A stretch of 64,000 nucleotides of DNA, taken from contig NZ_PCQD01000007.1 in assembly GCF_002979975.1 (NCBI RefSeq), positions 124,001 through 188,000 on the forward strand, given 5' to 3'. A program made the translations under genes and the position numbers. The notes below the pieces were generated by a model. It did no database searches. It worked only from the letters and a program-made list of their open reading frames with translations, and was not told where the DNA came from. The DNA comes from Pseudomonas sp. MYb185 (lineage in GTDB: Bacteria > Pseudomonadota > Gammaproteobacteria > Pseudomonadales > Pseudomonadaceae). Below, piece by piece: positions 15,711 to 24,708 of the stretch. Each line of letters starts with the position of its first letter. The stretch's first letter is position 1.

Positions 15711-15733
15711 CGGCGGTGCCGCTCTCAACTCAT

Positions 15734-15752
15734 GGGGCTCGTAGAGAGCCCC
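15734..15752. terminator. Hairpin between convergent antirepressor and lipoprotein genes
   Basis: GGGGCTC at 15734-15740 and GAGCCCC at 15746-15752 form a perfect 7-bp stem with a 5-base loop. It lies in the 69-base gap between convergent genes, where a bidirectional terminator is expected, but no strong T run follows on either strand. Confidence 0.4.
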
Positions 15753-15779
15753 TGATTCAAAAGCAAGCGTCAGTTATTT

Positions 15780-16391
15780 CTATGGGGCCGGAGAGGGGTT
15801 TGTGGGCGACCAGAGGCCAAGGAAGGGTTGTTCCAGGATGATTTCAGCATCTCCTATATTCGGATAACGGCTCTTGAGCATGGCCACATCCCGTTCGCTG
15901 AAGTCACGAATCTCCGGAACAAGGTCTCCTATCACTGGTTGATTGACGAAATTTCTGCCCATCCTGACATGGATATGCAGGTTGCCGAGGTATAGCGCTT
16001 TGCCGGGCTCGACTATGAAATTGATCTCAGGAAAGTCCTGTCTCGGCGTATAGTGAGTTGTGCCATGGGCGACATGCCAGCGTTGAAGGCTGTTAGCTCC
16101 GGCTGGCATTTCCAGTACAACCAGTCGACCATAGTCTTCTTGGAGTTCACTGGGCTTGAGCGTAGCGCCGGGGATATGCTCTTCACGCGATTTTGCAATA
16201 CCACCTTTTTTGAAGTTAAAAAGGGCGATGGGGCCGTATCTGTATTCAACGGATGTGCTGACACTTGCGAACACTAAACCGGTGTTTGCAAGCTGGCTGG
16301 GCGCCACGTTCTGATCAACGTTTGGAGTAGCGCAGCCAGCTAGGACGAGCATGGCCAGTAACGAGAAGTACTTCCATGAAATGCGGGGCAT
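15780..16391 (-). CDS. Prophage-encoded lipoprotein
   Basis: Starting at ATG 16391, which has a strong GGAGGTCACC ribosome binding site, the protein has 203 residues. It begins with a lipoprotein signal sequence (KYFSLLAMLVLAGCATPN; lipobox LAGC, Cys 20). The mature part is a beta-rich periplasmic domain with no catalytic motif that I recognise. It has its own strand and position beside the integrase, typical of lysogenic-conversion genes expressed from the prophage. A surface role such as phage exclusion is possible but not shown. Confidence 0.65.
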   Translation of the reverse strand: MPRISWKYFSLLAMLVLAGCATPNVDQNVAPSQLANTGLVFASVSTSVEYRYGPIALFNFKKGGIAKSREEHIPGATLKPSELQEDYGRLVVLEMPAGANSLQRWHVAHGTTHYTPRQDFPEINFIVEPGKALYLGNLHIHVRMGRNFVNQPVIGDLVPEIRDFSERDVAMLKSRYPNIGDAEIILEQPFLGLWSPTNPSPAP

Positions 16392-16438
16392 TGGTGACCT
16401 CCTGTCGAGAGTAGAAGCGAGCAGCACTCAGTAGCGTG

Positions 16439-17743
16439 TTAACCGGCGAGTATTATAGCCAGAGCCTGATCATAGGCGGCAATGGCCCGCCACTTATCAG
16501 GCAGCGCCGCATCCGGGTTGTTGGCATAGTGCTTGTTGGCTATACCGCTCTGGTTGTGGTCCTGCAGCAGGTCGCGCAGGTGCGGCTCAATGCCGGCCCG
16601 CTGCATGATCTGCTTTGCCGTTCTGCGCAGGTCGCGAGGGGTGAAGGGCTCAACCCTTTGCCCGGTGGCCACGTCCATTATTGATGCCTCATCTTCCAGA
16701 AACCTAAGCACAGCGTTTCGTGGTGTGGTGATCACTATCGGGTCTTTGCCGGTGAAGGTCCAGGGCCAGGGGTGCTGGCCATTGATTTCCTGAACGCGGC
16801 GGAGAATGTCCAGTGCTCGATCGGTCAGCGGTGTAAGGCTGATGCGGGGCTTGGCTCGGCCCTTGCGGCTCTCGGTGCGCATTACCTTGGCTTCGAGGTC
16901 GTAGTCGGTCCAGGGGGCGACGATCATCCTGTATGGCCGCTGCCCTCCCGTGGCGATAATGAACCGCAGGAGTAGGGCGGTCAGCTCGCCAACTCGATTG
17001 GTGTCACCGCACTTGTCCCAGAAGTGCTTCAGCTCGGCATCACTCAGCGCACGCTCCAGCGCATTCTCACCTTCCTTCTGTTTTTTTACCGCGGCAACCG
17101 GGTTGTGCTTGAGTTCGAAGACGCGCTTGCTCTCCCGGCTGACGTCGTACTCGGACACCAGTCCATATTGGAAGGCAGCGTGGAGATAGGTTCGGGCGCG
17201 GTTGTACTGGGTTTTGGCGCCTCGCTTCCAGATTGGCTCCAGCAGTGCCAGTGCATGACCTGGCTCGATGTCGCGGGCCTTCATTGCGACGATGTCGGGC
17301 TTGGCGGCAATGAAATCCACGTTGATAATGCGCTCGATTTCTTTCGCTGAGTCGACAGCGGCATCGTGGAGGTGGGCTATATAGTCCTGCAGTAGATCCT
17401 TGAGGGTGCCGCGTTGGGCTTCTGCCTGTGCGAGCAGGGCCAGCCGCTGGGCTTCTGCTTGCTTGTCAGCCTCCACCTGCTGTAGATGGCTTTTCAGGTC
17501 GGGGTGTTCTCGGCGTAGCGCTGCCAGTGCGTTGGCTTCTACCCTGCATGCGGCCAAGCTGATTTGACCATAGGTTCCAATCTTGATGGCTTCGGTTTTG
17601 AGATTGAACCGGTATCTGTAGTAGGCCTCGATTGAGCCCGAGTCTCTGCGCCGAAATAATAACGCTCCATCGCCGCGCCCGCCGATACTTTCGGCTACTT
17701 TGCCCTGCAGCGCTTTTACTTCCCGATCAGTGAGCTTGGCCAT
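16439..17743 (-). CDS. int: Prophage tyrosine-type site-specific integrase
   Basis: Of 434 residues, about 1-90 are an arm-binding DUF4102-like domain (MAKLTDREVKALQGK...YYRYRFN). About 115-210 are a core-binding SAM-like domain, and 250-430 the catalytic domain. Visible active-site residues are R in TGGQRP, K in SRKGRAKPR, the FTPRDLRRTAKQIM box, LLQDHNQSGIANKHY with the terminal nucleophile Tyr. The gene lies at the prophage edge and reads away from the att site 150 bases upstream, next to a duplicated tRNA-Arg end, which fits integration into tRNA-Arg(CCU). Confidence 0.9.
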   Translation of the reverse strand: MAKLTDREVKALQGKVAESIGGRGDGALLFRRRDSGSIEAYYRYRFNLKTEAIKIGTYGQISLAACRVEANALAALRREHPDLKSHLQQVEADKQAEAQRLALLAQAEAQRGTLKDLLQDYIAHLHDAAVDSAKEIERIINVDFIAAKPDIVAMKARDIEPGHALALLEPIWKRGAKTQYNRARTYLHAAFQYGLVSEYDVSRESKRVFELKHNPVAAVKKQKEGENALERALSDAELKHFWDKCGDTNRVGELTALLLRFIIATGGQRPYRMIVAPWTDYDLEAKVMRTESRKGRAKPRISLTPLTDRALDILRRVQEINGQHPWPWTFTGKDPIVITTPRNAVLRFLEDEASIMDVATGQRVEPFTPRDLRRTAKQIMQRAGIEPHLRDLLQDHNQSGIANKHYANNPDAALPDKWRAIAAYDQALAIILAG

Positions 17744-17745
17744 AA

Positions 17746-17766
17746 TGGTCCCTATATTGGTCCCTA
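17746..17766. repeat. Paired 9-bp direct repeats upstream of int
   Basis: TGGTCCCTA occurs at 17746-17754 and again at 17758-17766, 12 bases apart, immediately upstream of the integrase start codon. Such short direct repeats near attP are typical arm-type integrase or excisionase sites, and here they could also allow Int to repress its own gene. The role is inferred from position only. Confidence 0.45.
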
Positions 17767-17897
17767 CTTCTCATCGGCTGGCATCATAATATGCTGGACG
17801 AGGTAGGACAAATAAATATAGTTAACCCATTGATTTTAAATAATTTAATGTATTTGTGTGAGCAGGGCTGTTGACGGTGAGACGCAAAAATATACGC

Positions 17898-17942
17898 CTC
17901 CTAAGCGGTAGGTCCCCGGTTCGAATCCGGGCTCGCGCACCA
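17898..17942 (+). other. Prophage attachment site: duplicated 3' half of tRNA-Arg(CCU)
   Basis: The segment reads as the anticodon loop CTCCTAA, right anticodon stem GCGGT, variable loop, T-arm CCCGG-TTCGAAT-CCGGG, acceptor strand CTCGCGC and CCA of a tRNA-Arg with anticodon CCT (17900-17902). The bases 5' of the anticodon loop pair only partly with the right stem, and no D-arm or GCGCGAG acceptor strand lies upstream. It is therefore a 3' fragment, not a gene. This is what integration into a tRNA 3' end leaves at the far border. The complete tRNA should lie at the other prophage end, left of this window. Confidence 0.85.
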
Positions 17943-17950
17943 TATGAAAC

Positions 17951-17991
17951 AAAGGCTTGCGAGGTGGTTAACCTGCAAGCCTTTGGTTTTT
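17951..17991 (+). terminator. Rho-independent terminator downstream of the tRNA fragment and glcB
   Basis: AAAGGCTTGC (17951-17960) pairs perfectly with GCAAGCCTTT (17975-17984), with an inner AGGT/ACCT extension, followed by GGTTTTT. It is probably the original terminator of the tRNA-Arg gene. On the minus strand it can also stop glcB transcripts. Confidence 0.75.
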
Positions 17992-18016
17992 CCGGGTTTA
18001 TATTTCCTGTTCCGGT

Positions 18017-20191
18017 TTAGCGCGCCTTGGCCACCTGCCGCCAGTGGTGCAGCAGGGGTTCGGTGTAGCCGCTGGGCTGTTCCAGTCCCTTGAACACCAG
18101 ATCCAGTGCTGCCTGGTAGGCAGGCGAGTTGGCGAAGTCGGTGGCCATGGGGCTGTACTCCGGGTCACCGGCGTTCTGCTGGTCCACCACCTTGGCCATA
18201 CGCTCGAAGGTCTCGATCACCTGCTCCTTGCTGACCACACCGTGATGCAGCCAGTTGGCCATGTGCTGGCTGGAGATACGCAGGGTGGCGCGGTCTTCCA
18301 TCAGGCCGATATTGTTGATATCCGGCACCTTGGAGCAACCCACTCCCTGGTTCACCCAGCGTACGACGTAGCCAAGGATACCCTGGGCGTTATTGTCCAG
18401 CTCCTGCTGCTTGTCGCTGTCGCTCCAGTTGGCCTGTTCGGCCAGCGGTGCGGTCAGCAGGCCGTTGAGCAGTGCCTCCTGTTCATCCTGCAGGGAAATG
18501 CTTTCCATCTCCTGCTGGACTTGCTGCACATTGACCTGATGGTAGTGCAGGGCGTGCAGTACCGCCGCGGTGGGCGAGGGTACCCAGGCGGTGTTGGCGC
18601 CGGCCTTGGGGTGGCCGACCTTCTGCTCGAGCATGGCGGCCATCAGATCCGGCATGGCCCACATACCCTTGCCGATCTGCGCCTTGCCACGCAGGCCGCA
18701 GGTCAGGCCGACCAGTACGTTGTTGCGCTCGTAGGCCTGGATCCACTCGGTGGACTTCATGTCGCCCTTGCGCAGTACCGGACCACCCTGCATCACGGTA
18801 TGCATCTCGTCACCGGTACGGTCGAGGAAGCCGGTGTTGATGAAGGCTACCCGCGCACTGGCGGCGGCGATACAGGCCTTGAGGTTGACCGAGGTGCGCC
18901 GCTCCTCGTCCATGATGCCCATCTTCAGGGTGTTCTGTGGCAAGCCGAGCAGTTGCTCGACGCGACCGAACAGCTCGTTGGCGAAGGCCACTTCGTCCGG
19001 GCCGTGCATCTTCGGCTTGACGATATACACGCTGCCGGTGCGCGAGTTGCCCTTGCGCTGCAGGTCATGCATGGCGATCAGACTGGTGCAGACCGCATCG
19101 AGAATGCCCTCGGGGATTTCACTGCCATCCTCGAGCAGGATCGCCGGGTTGGTCATCAGGTGGCCAACGTTGCGGATGAACAGCAGCGAGCGGCCATGCA
19201 GGGTCAGTTCGCCGCCGTCGCCAGTGGTGTACTGGCGGTCCGGGTTGAGCTTGCGGACCATGGCCTTGCCGCCCTTTTCCATATGCTCGACCAGGTCGCC
19301 GCGCATCAGGCCCAGCCAGTTGCCGTAGGCCAGCACCTTGTCCTGGGCGTCGACCGCGGCGATGGAATCTTCGCAGTCCATGATGGTGGACACCGCGGCT
19401 TCGATCAGCAGGTCCTTGACGCCGGCGGCATCGGTCTTGCCGATCGGGTGGTCGCGGTCGATCTGGATCTCGAAGTGCAGGCCGTTGTGCACGAACAGCA
19501 GTGCATCCGGGCTGGCCGGGTTGCCCTGGTAGCCAGCGAACAGGTCCGGTGACTGCAGACCGGTCTTGCTACCCGACTGCAGGGTCGCCTGCAGTTGTCC
19601 GTCCTGCACGCTGTAGGACTCCACCTGAGTGTGGTCGCCCTGCTGCAGCGGAATGCTCTGGTTGAGGAAGTTGCGGGCGAAGGCGATTACCTTGTCACCA
19701 CGTACCGGGTTGTAGCCCGGACCACGCTCGGCGCCATCCTCGTCGGAAATGGCATCGGTGCCGTACAGCGCGTCATACAGGCTGCCCCAGCGGGCATTGG
19801 CCGCGTTCAGGGCATAGCGGCCATTCATCACCGGCACTACCAGCTGCGGGCCGGCCTGCTGGGTGATCTCGCTGTCGGTATTGGCGGTGCTGATCTGGAA
19901 GTCGGCGGGGACCGGTTTCAGATAGCCGATGGAGGTGAGGAATTCACGGTAGGCGGCCATGTCGCGGACCGGGCCGGGATTGGCCTTGTGCCATTGGTCC
20001 AGTTCGGTCTGCAGGCGATCACGTTCGGCCAGCAGTGCGCGGTTCTTCGGCGCCAGGTCGTGGACCAGCTGGCTGAAGCCGGACCAGAACGCGGCAGCAT
20101 CCACACCGGTGCCCGGCAAGGCATGCTGTTCGATAAACTGGTGCAGGGCGGCATCGATCTGCAGGCCCTCGATATTCACACGTTGAGTCAT
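18017..20191 (-). CDS. glcB: Malate synthase G
   Basis: This 724-residue protein is full length for isoform G. It condenses glyoxylate with acetyl-CoA to malate, the last step for carbon from glycolate. Landmarks include the TIM-barrel segment [15 protein letters not shown], the [19 protein letters not shown] block, [18 protein letters not shown], and the Mg2+/CoA region around [13 protein letters not shown] and [21 protein letters not shown] ribosome binding site precedes the ATG. It follows glcG by 20 bases, so it is the last gene of a glcDEFGB operon on this strand, with a terminator 26 bases beyond its stop. Confidence 0.95.
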   Translation of the reverse strand: MTQRVNIEGLQIDAALHQFIEQHALPGTGVDAAAFWSGFSQLVHDLAPKNRALLAERDRLQTELDQWHKANPGPVRDMAAYREFLTSIGYLKPVPADFQISTANTDSEITQQAGPQLVVPVMNGRYALNAANARWGSLYDALYGTDAISDEDGAERGPGYNPVRGDKVIAFARNFLNQSIPLQQGDHTQVESYSVQDGQLQATLQSGSKTGLQSPDLFAGYQGNPASPDALLFVHNGLHFEIQIDRDHPIGKTDAAGVKDLLIEAAVSTIMDCEDSIAAVDAQDKVLAYGNWLGLMRGDLVEHMEKGGKAMVRKLNPDRQYTTGDGGELTLHGRSLLFIRNVGHLMTNPAILLEDGSEIPEGILDAVCTSLIAMHDLQRKGNSRTGSVYIVKPKMHGPDEVAFANELFGRVEQLLGLPQNTLKMGIMDEERRTSVNLKACIAAASARVAFINTGFLDRTGDEMHTVMQGGPVLRKGDMKSTEWIQAYERNNVLVGLTCGLRGKAQIGKGMWAMPDLMAAMLEQKVGHPKAGANTAWVPSPTAAVLHALHYHQVNVQQVQQEMESISLQDEQEALLNGLLTAPLAEQANWSDSDKQQELDNNAQGILGYVVRWVNQGVGCSKVPDINNIGLMEDRATLRISSQHMANWLHHGVVSKEQVIETFERMAKVVDQQNAGDPEYSPMATDFANSPAYQAALDLVFKGLEQPSGYTEPLLHHWRQVAKAR

Positions 20192-20211
20192 GACAGTGTT
20201 CCTCCTCGGGT

Positions 20212-20613
20212 TTACAGGATGGCGATGCCGGCCTTGGCGACCTGGGCGTCCTGGTCCGGCTTGACGCCGGAGACACCGATGGCGGCCACTACCTGACCTT
20301 CGACCTTCAGCGGTACACCGCCTTCGAGCAGGCCGCTGACTTCGGGGGCGGACAGGAAGGCTGTGCGCCCACCGTTGATCATCGCTTCGAACTCGCTGGT
20401 GTCGCGACGGCCCAGGGCTGCGCTGCGTGCCTTCTGTGGGGCGATATAGGAGGCGATGGGGGCACAGCCGTCCATGCGGCGCATGGCCAGGATGTGGCCG
20501 CCGTCATCCACCACGGCCACGGTGACTTTCCATTCGTTTGTTTCGGCCTCGGCGAAGGCGGCATCGATCATGCGGTTGGCTTCTTCGAGGGTCAGTACAG
20601 GCTTGCTCAGCAT
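20212..20613 (-). CDS. glcG: GlcG/HbpS family protein (DUF336)
   Basis: This 133-residue protein has the heme-degrading HbpS-like / GlcG fold: [17 protein letters not shown] helix, [21 protein letters not shown] strand pair, then [17 protein letters not shown] and the C-terminal [13 protein letters not shown]. GlcG accompanies the glycolate oxidase subunits in many operons, although its biochemical role is not firmly known. It lies between glcF and glcB with short spacings in the same direction, so co-transcription is likely. No export signal is present. Confidence 0.88.
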   Translation of the reverse strand: MLSKPVLTLEEANRMIDAAFAEAETNEWKVTVAVVDDGGHILAMRRMDGCAPIASYIAPQKARSAALGRRDTSEFEAMINGGRTAFLSAPEVSGLLEGGVPLKVEGQVVAAIGVSGVKPDQDAQVAKAGIAIL

Positions 20614-20631
20614 CTTGTTGTCTCCAGGTAG

Positions 20632-21849
20632 TCAATTGAGTGCGTCTTCGACGACTTCGATCCAATGGCGCACGGGTGTTCGGTTGGCTGAACCCAGATG
20701 GGTCTGGCAGCCGATGTTGGCGGTGACGATGAGGTCCGGCTTGCCGGCTTCCAGCGCATTCATCTTGTTGTCACGCAGTTGCTTGGCCAGTACCGGCTGG
20801 GTAATCGAGTAGCTGCCGGCGGAGCCGCAGCACAGGTGCCCATCGGCGACCGGGGTCAGGCTGAAACCGAGTTGTTTCAGGATCGGTTCCACACGCCCGC
20901 CCAGCTTCTGGGCATGCTGCAGGGTGCAGGGGCAGTGGAAGGCCAGGCGCTGGTTGGCCTTGGCCTGTAGCGGCTGGAGATCTTCTTTCTCCAGCAACTC
21001 CACCAGGTCCAGCGCCAGTGCGCTGACTTTCTCGGCCTTGTGGGCGTAGGTTGGATCGTCCTTGAGCAGATGGGCGTATTCCTTGACGAACGCGCCGCAG
21101 CCGCTGGCGGTCTGGATGATGGCCTCGGCACCATTCTCGATGGCCGGCCACCAGGCGTCGATATTGCGGCGCGCGCGGTCCAGTCCGGCGTCCTGGGCAT
21201 CGAGGTGGTAGTCCACCGCGCCGCAGCAGCCAGCTTCGGCAATGGGCTTGATCGAAATACCGAGACGGTCCAGTACCCGTGCGGCGGCGGCGTTGGTATT
21301 GGGCGACAGGCCCCGCTGGGCGCAGCCTTCGAGGATCAGCACATGGCGGGCATGACGTGGCTCGGGACGTGGCTTGGCCGGGGTAGCCTTGGGCGGAATC
21401 TTGTCCTTGACTGCGGCCGGCATGAAGGTGCGGACCGCCTGGCCGGTCTTGAGCAGGGTGTTGAAAACGCCGGGGTTGGGCACTACGTGGCGCAGCGCCG
21501 AGCGCAGCATGCGCTGCTGCAGCGGCCGCTCGATCTGCCCAGCCATGGCTTCACGGCCGATGTCCAGCAGGGTGTGGTATTTGACCCCGGACGGGCAGGT
21601 GGTTTCGCAGTTGCGACAGCTCAGGCACTGATCCAGATGAATCTGGGTTTCCCGGGTGGTGGCTTCGCCTTCCAGAAAGGCCTTGATCAGGTAGATGCGG
21701 CCACGCGGCCCGTCACGCTCGTCGCCGAGCAGTTGATAGGTCGGGCAGGTGGCGTTGCAGAAGCCGCAGTGCACGCATGAGCGCAGAATGCTTTCCGCCT
21801 CTTCGGCGCGCGGCAGCTGGCGCGCCTGTTCGGTTAAATTGGTTTGCAT
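20632..21849 (-). CDS. glcF: Glycolate oxidase iron-sulfur subunit
   Basis: This 405-residue protein has two 4Fe-4S ferredoxin motifs near the N-terminus, CVHCGFCNATCP and CLSCRNCETTCP. Two CCG-type cysteine-rich domains follow (EAGCCGAVDYH and LCCGSAGSY), as in GlcF and related heterodisulfide-reductase-like subunits. It passes electrons from the FAD subunits GlcD/GlcE to the respiratory chain at the membrane. GAGGTAAG precedes its ATG, and the gene lies 16 bases after glcE. Confidence 0.93.
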   Translation of the reverse strand: MQTNLTEQARQLPRAEEAESILRSCVHCGFCNATCPTYQLLGDERDGPRGRIYLIKAFLEGEATTRETQIHLDQCLSCRNCETTCPSGVKYHTLLDIGREAMAGQIERPLQQRMLRSALRHVVPNPGVFNTLLKTGQAVRTFMPAAVKDKIPPKATPAKPRPEPRHARHVLILEGCAQRGLSPNTNAAAARVLDRLGISIKPIAEAGCCGAVDYHLDAQDAGLDRARRNIDAWWPAIENGAEAIIQTASGCGAFVKEYAHLLKDDPTYAHKAEKVSALALDLVELLEKEDLQPLQAKANQRLAFHCPCTLQHAQKLGGRVEPILKQLGFSLTPVADGHLCCGSAGSYSITQPVLAKQLRDNKMNALEAGKPDLIVTANIGCQTHLGSANRTPVRHWIEVVEDALN

Positions 21850-21865
21850 GACTTACCTCATTATC

Positions 21866-22960
21866 TCAAAGCGCGGAATACTGACGGCCAGGGTTGAACA
21901 GGCCCTGGGGATCCAACTGCGCCTTGAGCTGGCGGTGATAGCGTTCCAGCAGCGGAGCCAGGGGCTGGAAGGGGCTATCGGTGACATTTGCACTGTAGCA
22001 GGTGGCGTGCCCGCCATGACGGATGGCCAGTGCCTGGATTTCCTCGGCGGCGGCGTCGCTCTTCAACCAGCGCTGGCTGCCAGCCCAGTCCAGCACGCTG
22101 GTGCCGGGCAGTTCCAGTTCCGGGGTCAGCGGCGGCAGTGACAGGCGCCACAGGGGGCGTGGGTCCTGGAAAAACGCCAGTTGCTGCTCATTGAGTTGCT
22201 CCCAGAAATCGGCGTTCAGCTCCTCGCCGCCGATGCGGTCGGCGGCCGAGCGTACCGAACCGATACCACCTTCCAGGCGCAGGCACAGATGCCCGTCGAT
22301 ATGGCAGGCCGCGGTAATCGGAATCGGCTGCTGGCCCCACTCGGCCAGCTTCTGCAGGGCCTTTTCGACAGGCAGTTGCAGACGCAGATGACGGCTGCAT
22401 ACCGGCTTGGGCAGCACCTTCATGGAGACCTCGGTGAGCACGCCGAGCTGGCCGAAGCTGCCGGCCATCAGTCGGGACAGATCGTACCCGGCGACGTTCT
22501 TCATGACTTCGCCGCCAAAGCGCAGCAGCTTGCCGTGACCAGTGATCACCCGAGTGCCGAGGACCAGATCACGCACCGCCCCGGACCAGGGGCGGCGCGG
22601 GCCGGACAGCCCCGCCGCGACCATGCCGCCAACCGTAGCCTGGCCGTTGAAGGTCGGTGGCTCGCAGGTCAGCGTCTGACCCTGTTCTTCGAGGGCGGCA
22701 AAGAGTTCGACCAGCGGCGTACCGCTGCGTACGGTCACCACCAGTTCGGTGGGATCGTAATTGACGATGCCGCTGTGTACACGCGTATCCAGTACCTGGC
22801 CGGTGACCGGGCGGCCGAGAAACGCCTTGCTGTTGGCACCCTGGATGGCCAGCGAGGTATTGCCATGCAGGGCATCGAGTACCTGCTCCTGCAGTTGCTG
22901 CTCGCTGACACTGGCGGCGCGTTCGCCGGGGCGAGGGCTGTGGGTGTGGTGTGCAGACAT
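21866..22960 (-). CDS. glcE: Glycolate oxidase FAD-binding subunit E
   Basis: This 364-residue protein has an FAD-binding PCMH-type domain similar to GlcD but shorter: YDPTELVVTVRSGTPLVELFAALEEQGQ, then FNGQATVGGMVAAGLSGPRRPWSGAVRDLVLG and MKNVAGYDLSRLMAGSFGQLG. The C-terminal half is diverged, as expected for GlcE. Its ATG overlaps the glcD stop (TGATG), so the two subunits are translationally coupled. GlcD, GlcE and GlcF together form the membrane-associated glycolate dehydrogenase. Confidence 0.92.
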   Translation of the reverse strand: MSAHHTHSPRPGERAASVSEQQLQEQVLDALHGNTSLAIQGANSKAFLGRPVTGQVLDTRVHSGIVNYDPTELVVTVRSGTPLVELFAALEEQGQTLTCEPPTFNGQATVGGMVAAGLSGPRRPWSGAVRDLVLGTRVITGHGKLLRFGGEVMKNVAGYDLSRLMAGSFGQLGVLTEVSMKVLPKPVCSRHLRLQLPVEKALQKLAEWGQQPIPITAACHIDGHLCLRLEGGIGSVRSAADRIGGEELNADFWEQLNEQQLAFFQDPRPLWRLSLPPLTPELELPGTSVLDWAGSQRWLKSDAAAEEIQALAIRHGGHATCYSANVTDSPFQPLAPLLERYHRQLKAQLDPQGLFNPGRQYSAL

Positions 22961-24459
22961 CAGAAGCGCTCCAGTTCGGGGAAAGGCAGCTTTCCGTTAT
23001 GGATATGCATGGCGCCGAACTCGGCGCAGCGGTTCAGTGTAGGAATGTTCTTGCCCGGGTTGAGCAGTCCATCGGGATCGAATGCCGCCTTGACCGCATG
23101 GAAGGTCTGCAACTCCTCGTCATTGAACTGCGAGCACATCTGGTTGATCTTCTCCCGACCCACGCCATGCTCGCCGGTGATCGAGCCGCCGACCGCCACG
23201 CAGAGTTCGAGAATCTTGCCGCCGACCGCTTCGGCACGCTCCAGTTCGCCCTCCTGGTTGGCATCGAACAGGATCAGCGGGTGCATGTTGCCGTCGCCGG
23301 CATGGAATACGTTGGCCACGCGCAGGCCGTACTCGGCGGACAGGTCGGCGATGCCCTGCAGCACTTTCGGCAGTTCCCGGCGCGGAATGGTGCCGTCCAT
23401 GCAGTAATAGTCCGGCGAGATGCGTCCCACCGCGGGGAAGGCGTTCTTGCGCCCGGCCCAGAACAGGGCACGCTCGGCATCGTCCTTGGCCTGGCTGATG
23501 GCGGTGGCACCGCTTTTCTCCAGCACTTCGCGAACGCGATCGCATTCGTCGGCCACGTCGGCTTCGACGCCGTCGAGCTCGCACAGCAGGATGGCCTCGG
23601 CCTCGACCGGGTAGCCGGCGTGGATGAAATCCTCGGCGGCGCGAATGGCCAGGTTGTCCATCATTTCCAGGCCGCCGGGGATGATGCCGGCGGAGATGAT
23701 GTCACCAACGGCCTTGCCGGCCTTGCCCACGTCATCGAAGCTGGCCATCAGTACCTTGGCCACCTGTGGACGGGGCAGCAGCTTGACGGTGACCTCGACA
23801 ACGATGCCGAGCATGCCTTCCGAGCCGGTGAACAGTGCCATCAGGTCGAAGCCGGGGCTGTCCAGGGCGTCGGAGCCGAGCGTCATGCGTTCGCCTTCGA
23901 CGGTGATGATTTCCAGCTTCAGCAGGTTGTGTACGGTCAGGCCGTATTTCAGGCAGTGCACGCCGCCGGCGTTCTCGGCGACATTGCCGCCGATCGAGCA
24001 GGCGATCTGCGAGGAGGGGTCGGGCGCGTAGTACAGCTGATAGGGCGCTGCCGCTTCGGAAATAGCCAGGTTGCGCACGCCGGGCTGGACCCGGGCGAAG
24101 CGTCCCTCCGGATTGACTTCGAGAATGCTCTTCAGGCGAGCCAGTACCAGCAGCACGCCGCCTTCCAGCGGCAGCGCGCCGCCGGACAGACCGGTGCCGG
24201 CGCCACGGGCGACCACCGGGACCTTGCGCTGGTGGCAGATCTTCATGAACGTCTCGACCTGCTCGACGGTATCGGGAAGTACCACCAGCATGGGCAGCAC
24301 GCGGTAGGCCGAGAGGCCGTCGCACTCGTAGGGTTGGAGGTCTTCGCGTTCGTGCAGCAGCTCCATGTCGGGAAGCTGCTGACGCAATTCCTGGATCAGC
24401 GCAGCCCTGTCCACCGCGGGCAGGGGGCCGTCGAGCTTTTCGTCATACAGAAGGTTCAT
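22960..24459 (-). CDS. glcD: Glycolate oxidase catalytic FAD subunit
   Basis: The ATG at 24459, with AGGTGA seven bases upstream, gives a 499-residue protein starting MNLLYDEKLDG as in other GlcD; an in-frame GTG lies three codons upstream. The PCMH FAD domain shows VVARGAGTGLSGGALP and the QPGVRNLAISEAAAPY strands. The C-terminal FAD-oxidase domain shows VANVFHAGDGNMHPLILFD and GGSITGEHGVGREK. It oxidises glycolate (and often D-lactate) to glyoxylate, which GlcB then uses. It is the first gene of the glc operon and faces glcC across a 249-base control region. Confidence 0.95.
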   Translation of the reverse strand: MNLLYDEKLDGPLPAVDRAALIQELRQQLPDMELLHEREDLQPYECDGLSAYRVLPMLVVLPDTVEQVETFMKICHQRKVPVVARGAGTGLSGGALPLEGGVLLVLARLKSILEVNPEGRFARVQPGVRNLAISEAAAPYQLYYAPDPSSQIACSIGGNVAENAGGVHCLKYGLTVHNLLKLEIITVEGERMTLGSDALDSPGFDLMALFTGSEGMLGIVVEVTVKLLPRPQVAKVLMASFDDVGKAGKAVGDIISAGIIPGGLEMMDNLAIRAAEDFIHAGYPVEAEAILLCELDGVEADVADECDRVREVLEKSGATAISQAKDDAERALFWAGRKNAFPAVGRISPDYYCMDGTIPRRELPKVLQGIADLSAEYGLRVANVFHAGDGNMHPLILFDANQEGELERAEAVGGKILELCVAVGGSITGEHGVGREKINQMCSQFNDEELQTFHAVKAAFDPDGLLNPGKNIPTLNRCAEFGAMHIHNGKLPFPELERF

Positions 24460-24484
24460 GGCTATCACCTGTTATTGTGTTGAT

Positions 24485-24686
24485 GGTCAATGACCCTTGG
24501 TCAATGAACAGCAAAGTGTCTGAATACTGCGGCCTGACTTGATCTTCGTCTAGTGTATTGGTCCCTGGTCCGACCAGTTTGTCTTGTACTTTTGTTAATG
24601 AAGATCCCTGCAGCTCAGCTGGATACAGGGGTTCCTGAGCCTGTAGTGGATTGTTTGGCGGACTACCTTTAAGCTGGTATGACCAG
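24485..24686. promoter_or_regulatory. glcD-glcC divergent control region with GntR-type operators
   Basis: TGGTCCGACCA, an 11-bp perfect palindrome, lies at 24566-24576. CTGGTATGACCAG lies at 24674-24686, just 23 bases before the glcC ATG, and GGTCAATGACC at 24485-24495 near the glcD start. The TGGT-N3-ACCA form is the recognition pattern of FadR-subfamily GntR regulators such as PdhR and LldR. The same 11-mer recurs twice in front of the permease, so a single regulator, most simply GlcC, likely controls all three transcripts. Confidence 0.7.
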
Positions 24687-24708
24687 TTATTGGAGTAAGG
24701 AAAAGGTC

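Noticed and set aside
17870-17942. Complete tRNA-Arg gene
   Set aside because: Only the 3' half is present; there is no D arm or 5' acceptor strand and the left anticodon stem is mismatched, so it is an att-site fragment.
22951-24483. Open frame of 510 codons on the plus strand across glcD
   Set aside because: It is antisense to glcD, with biased composition and no domain; a shadow frame. The 502-codon frames across glcB and flgK were rejected for the same reason.
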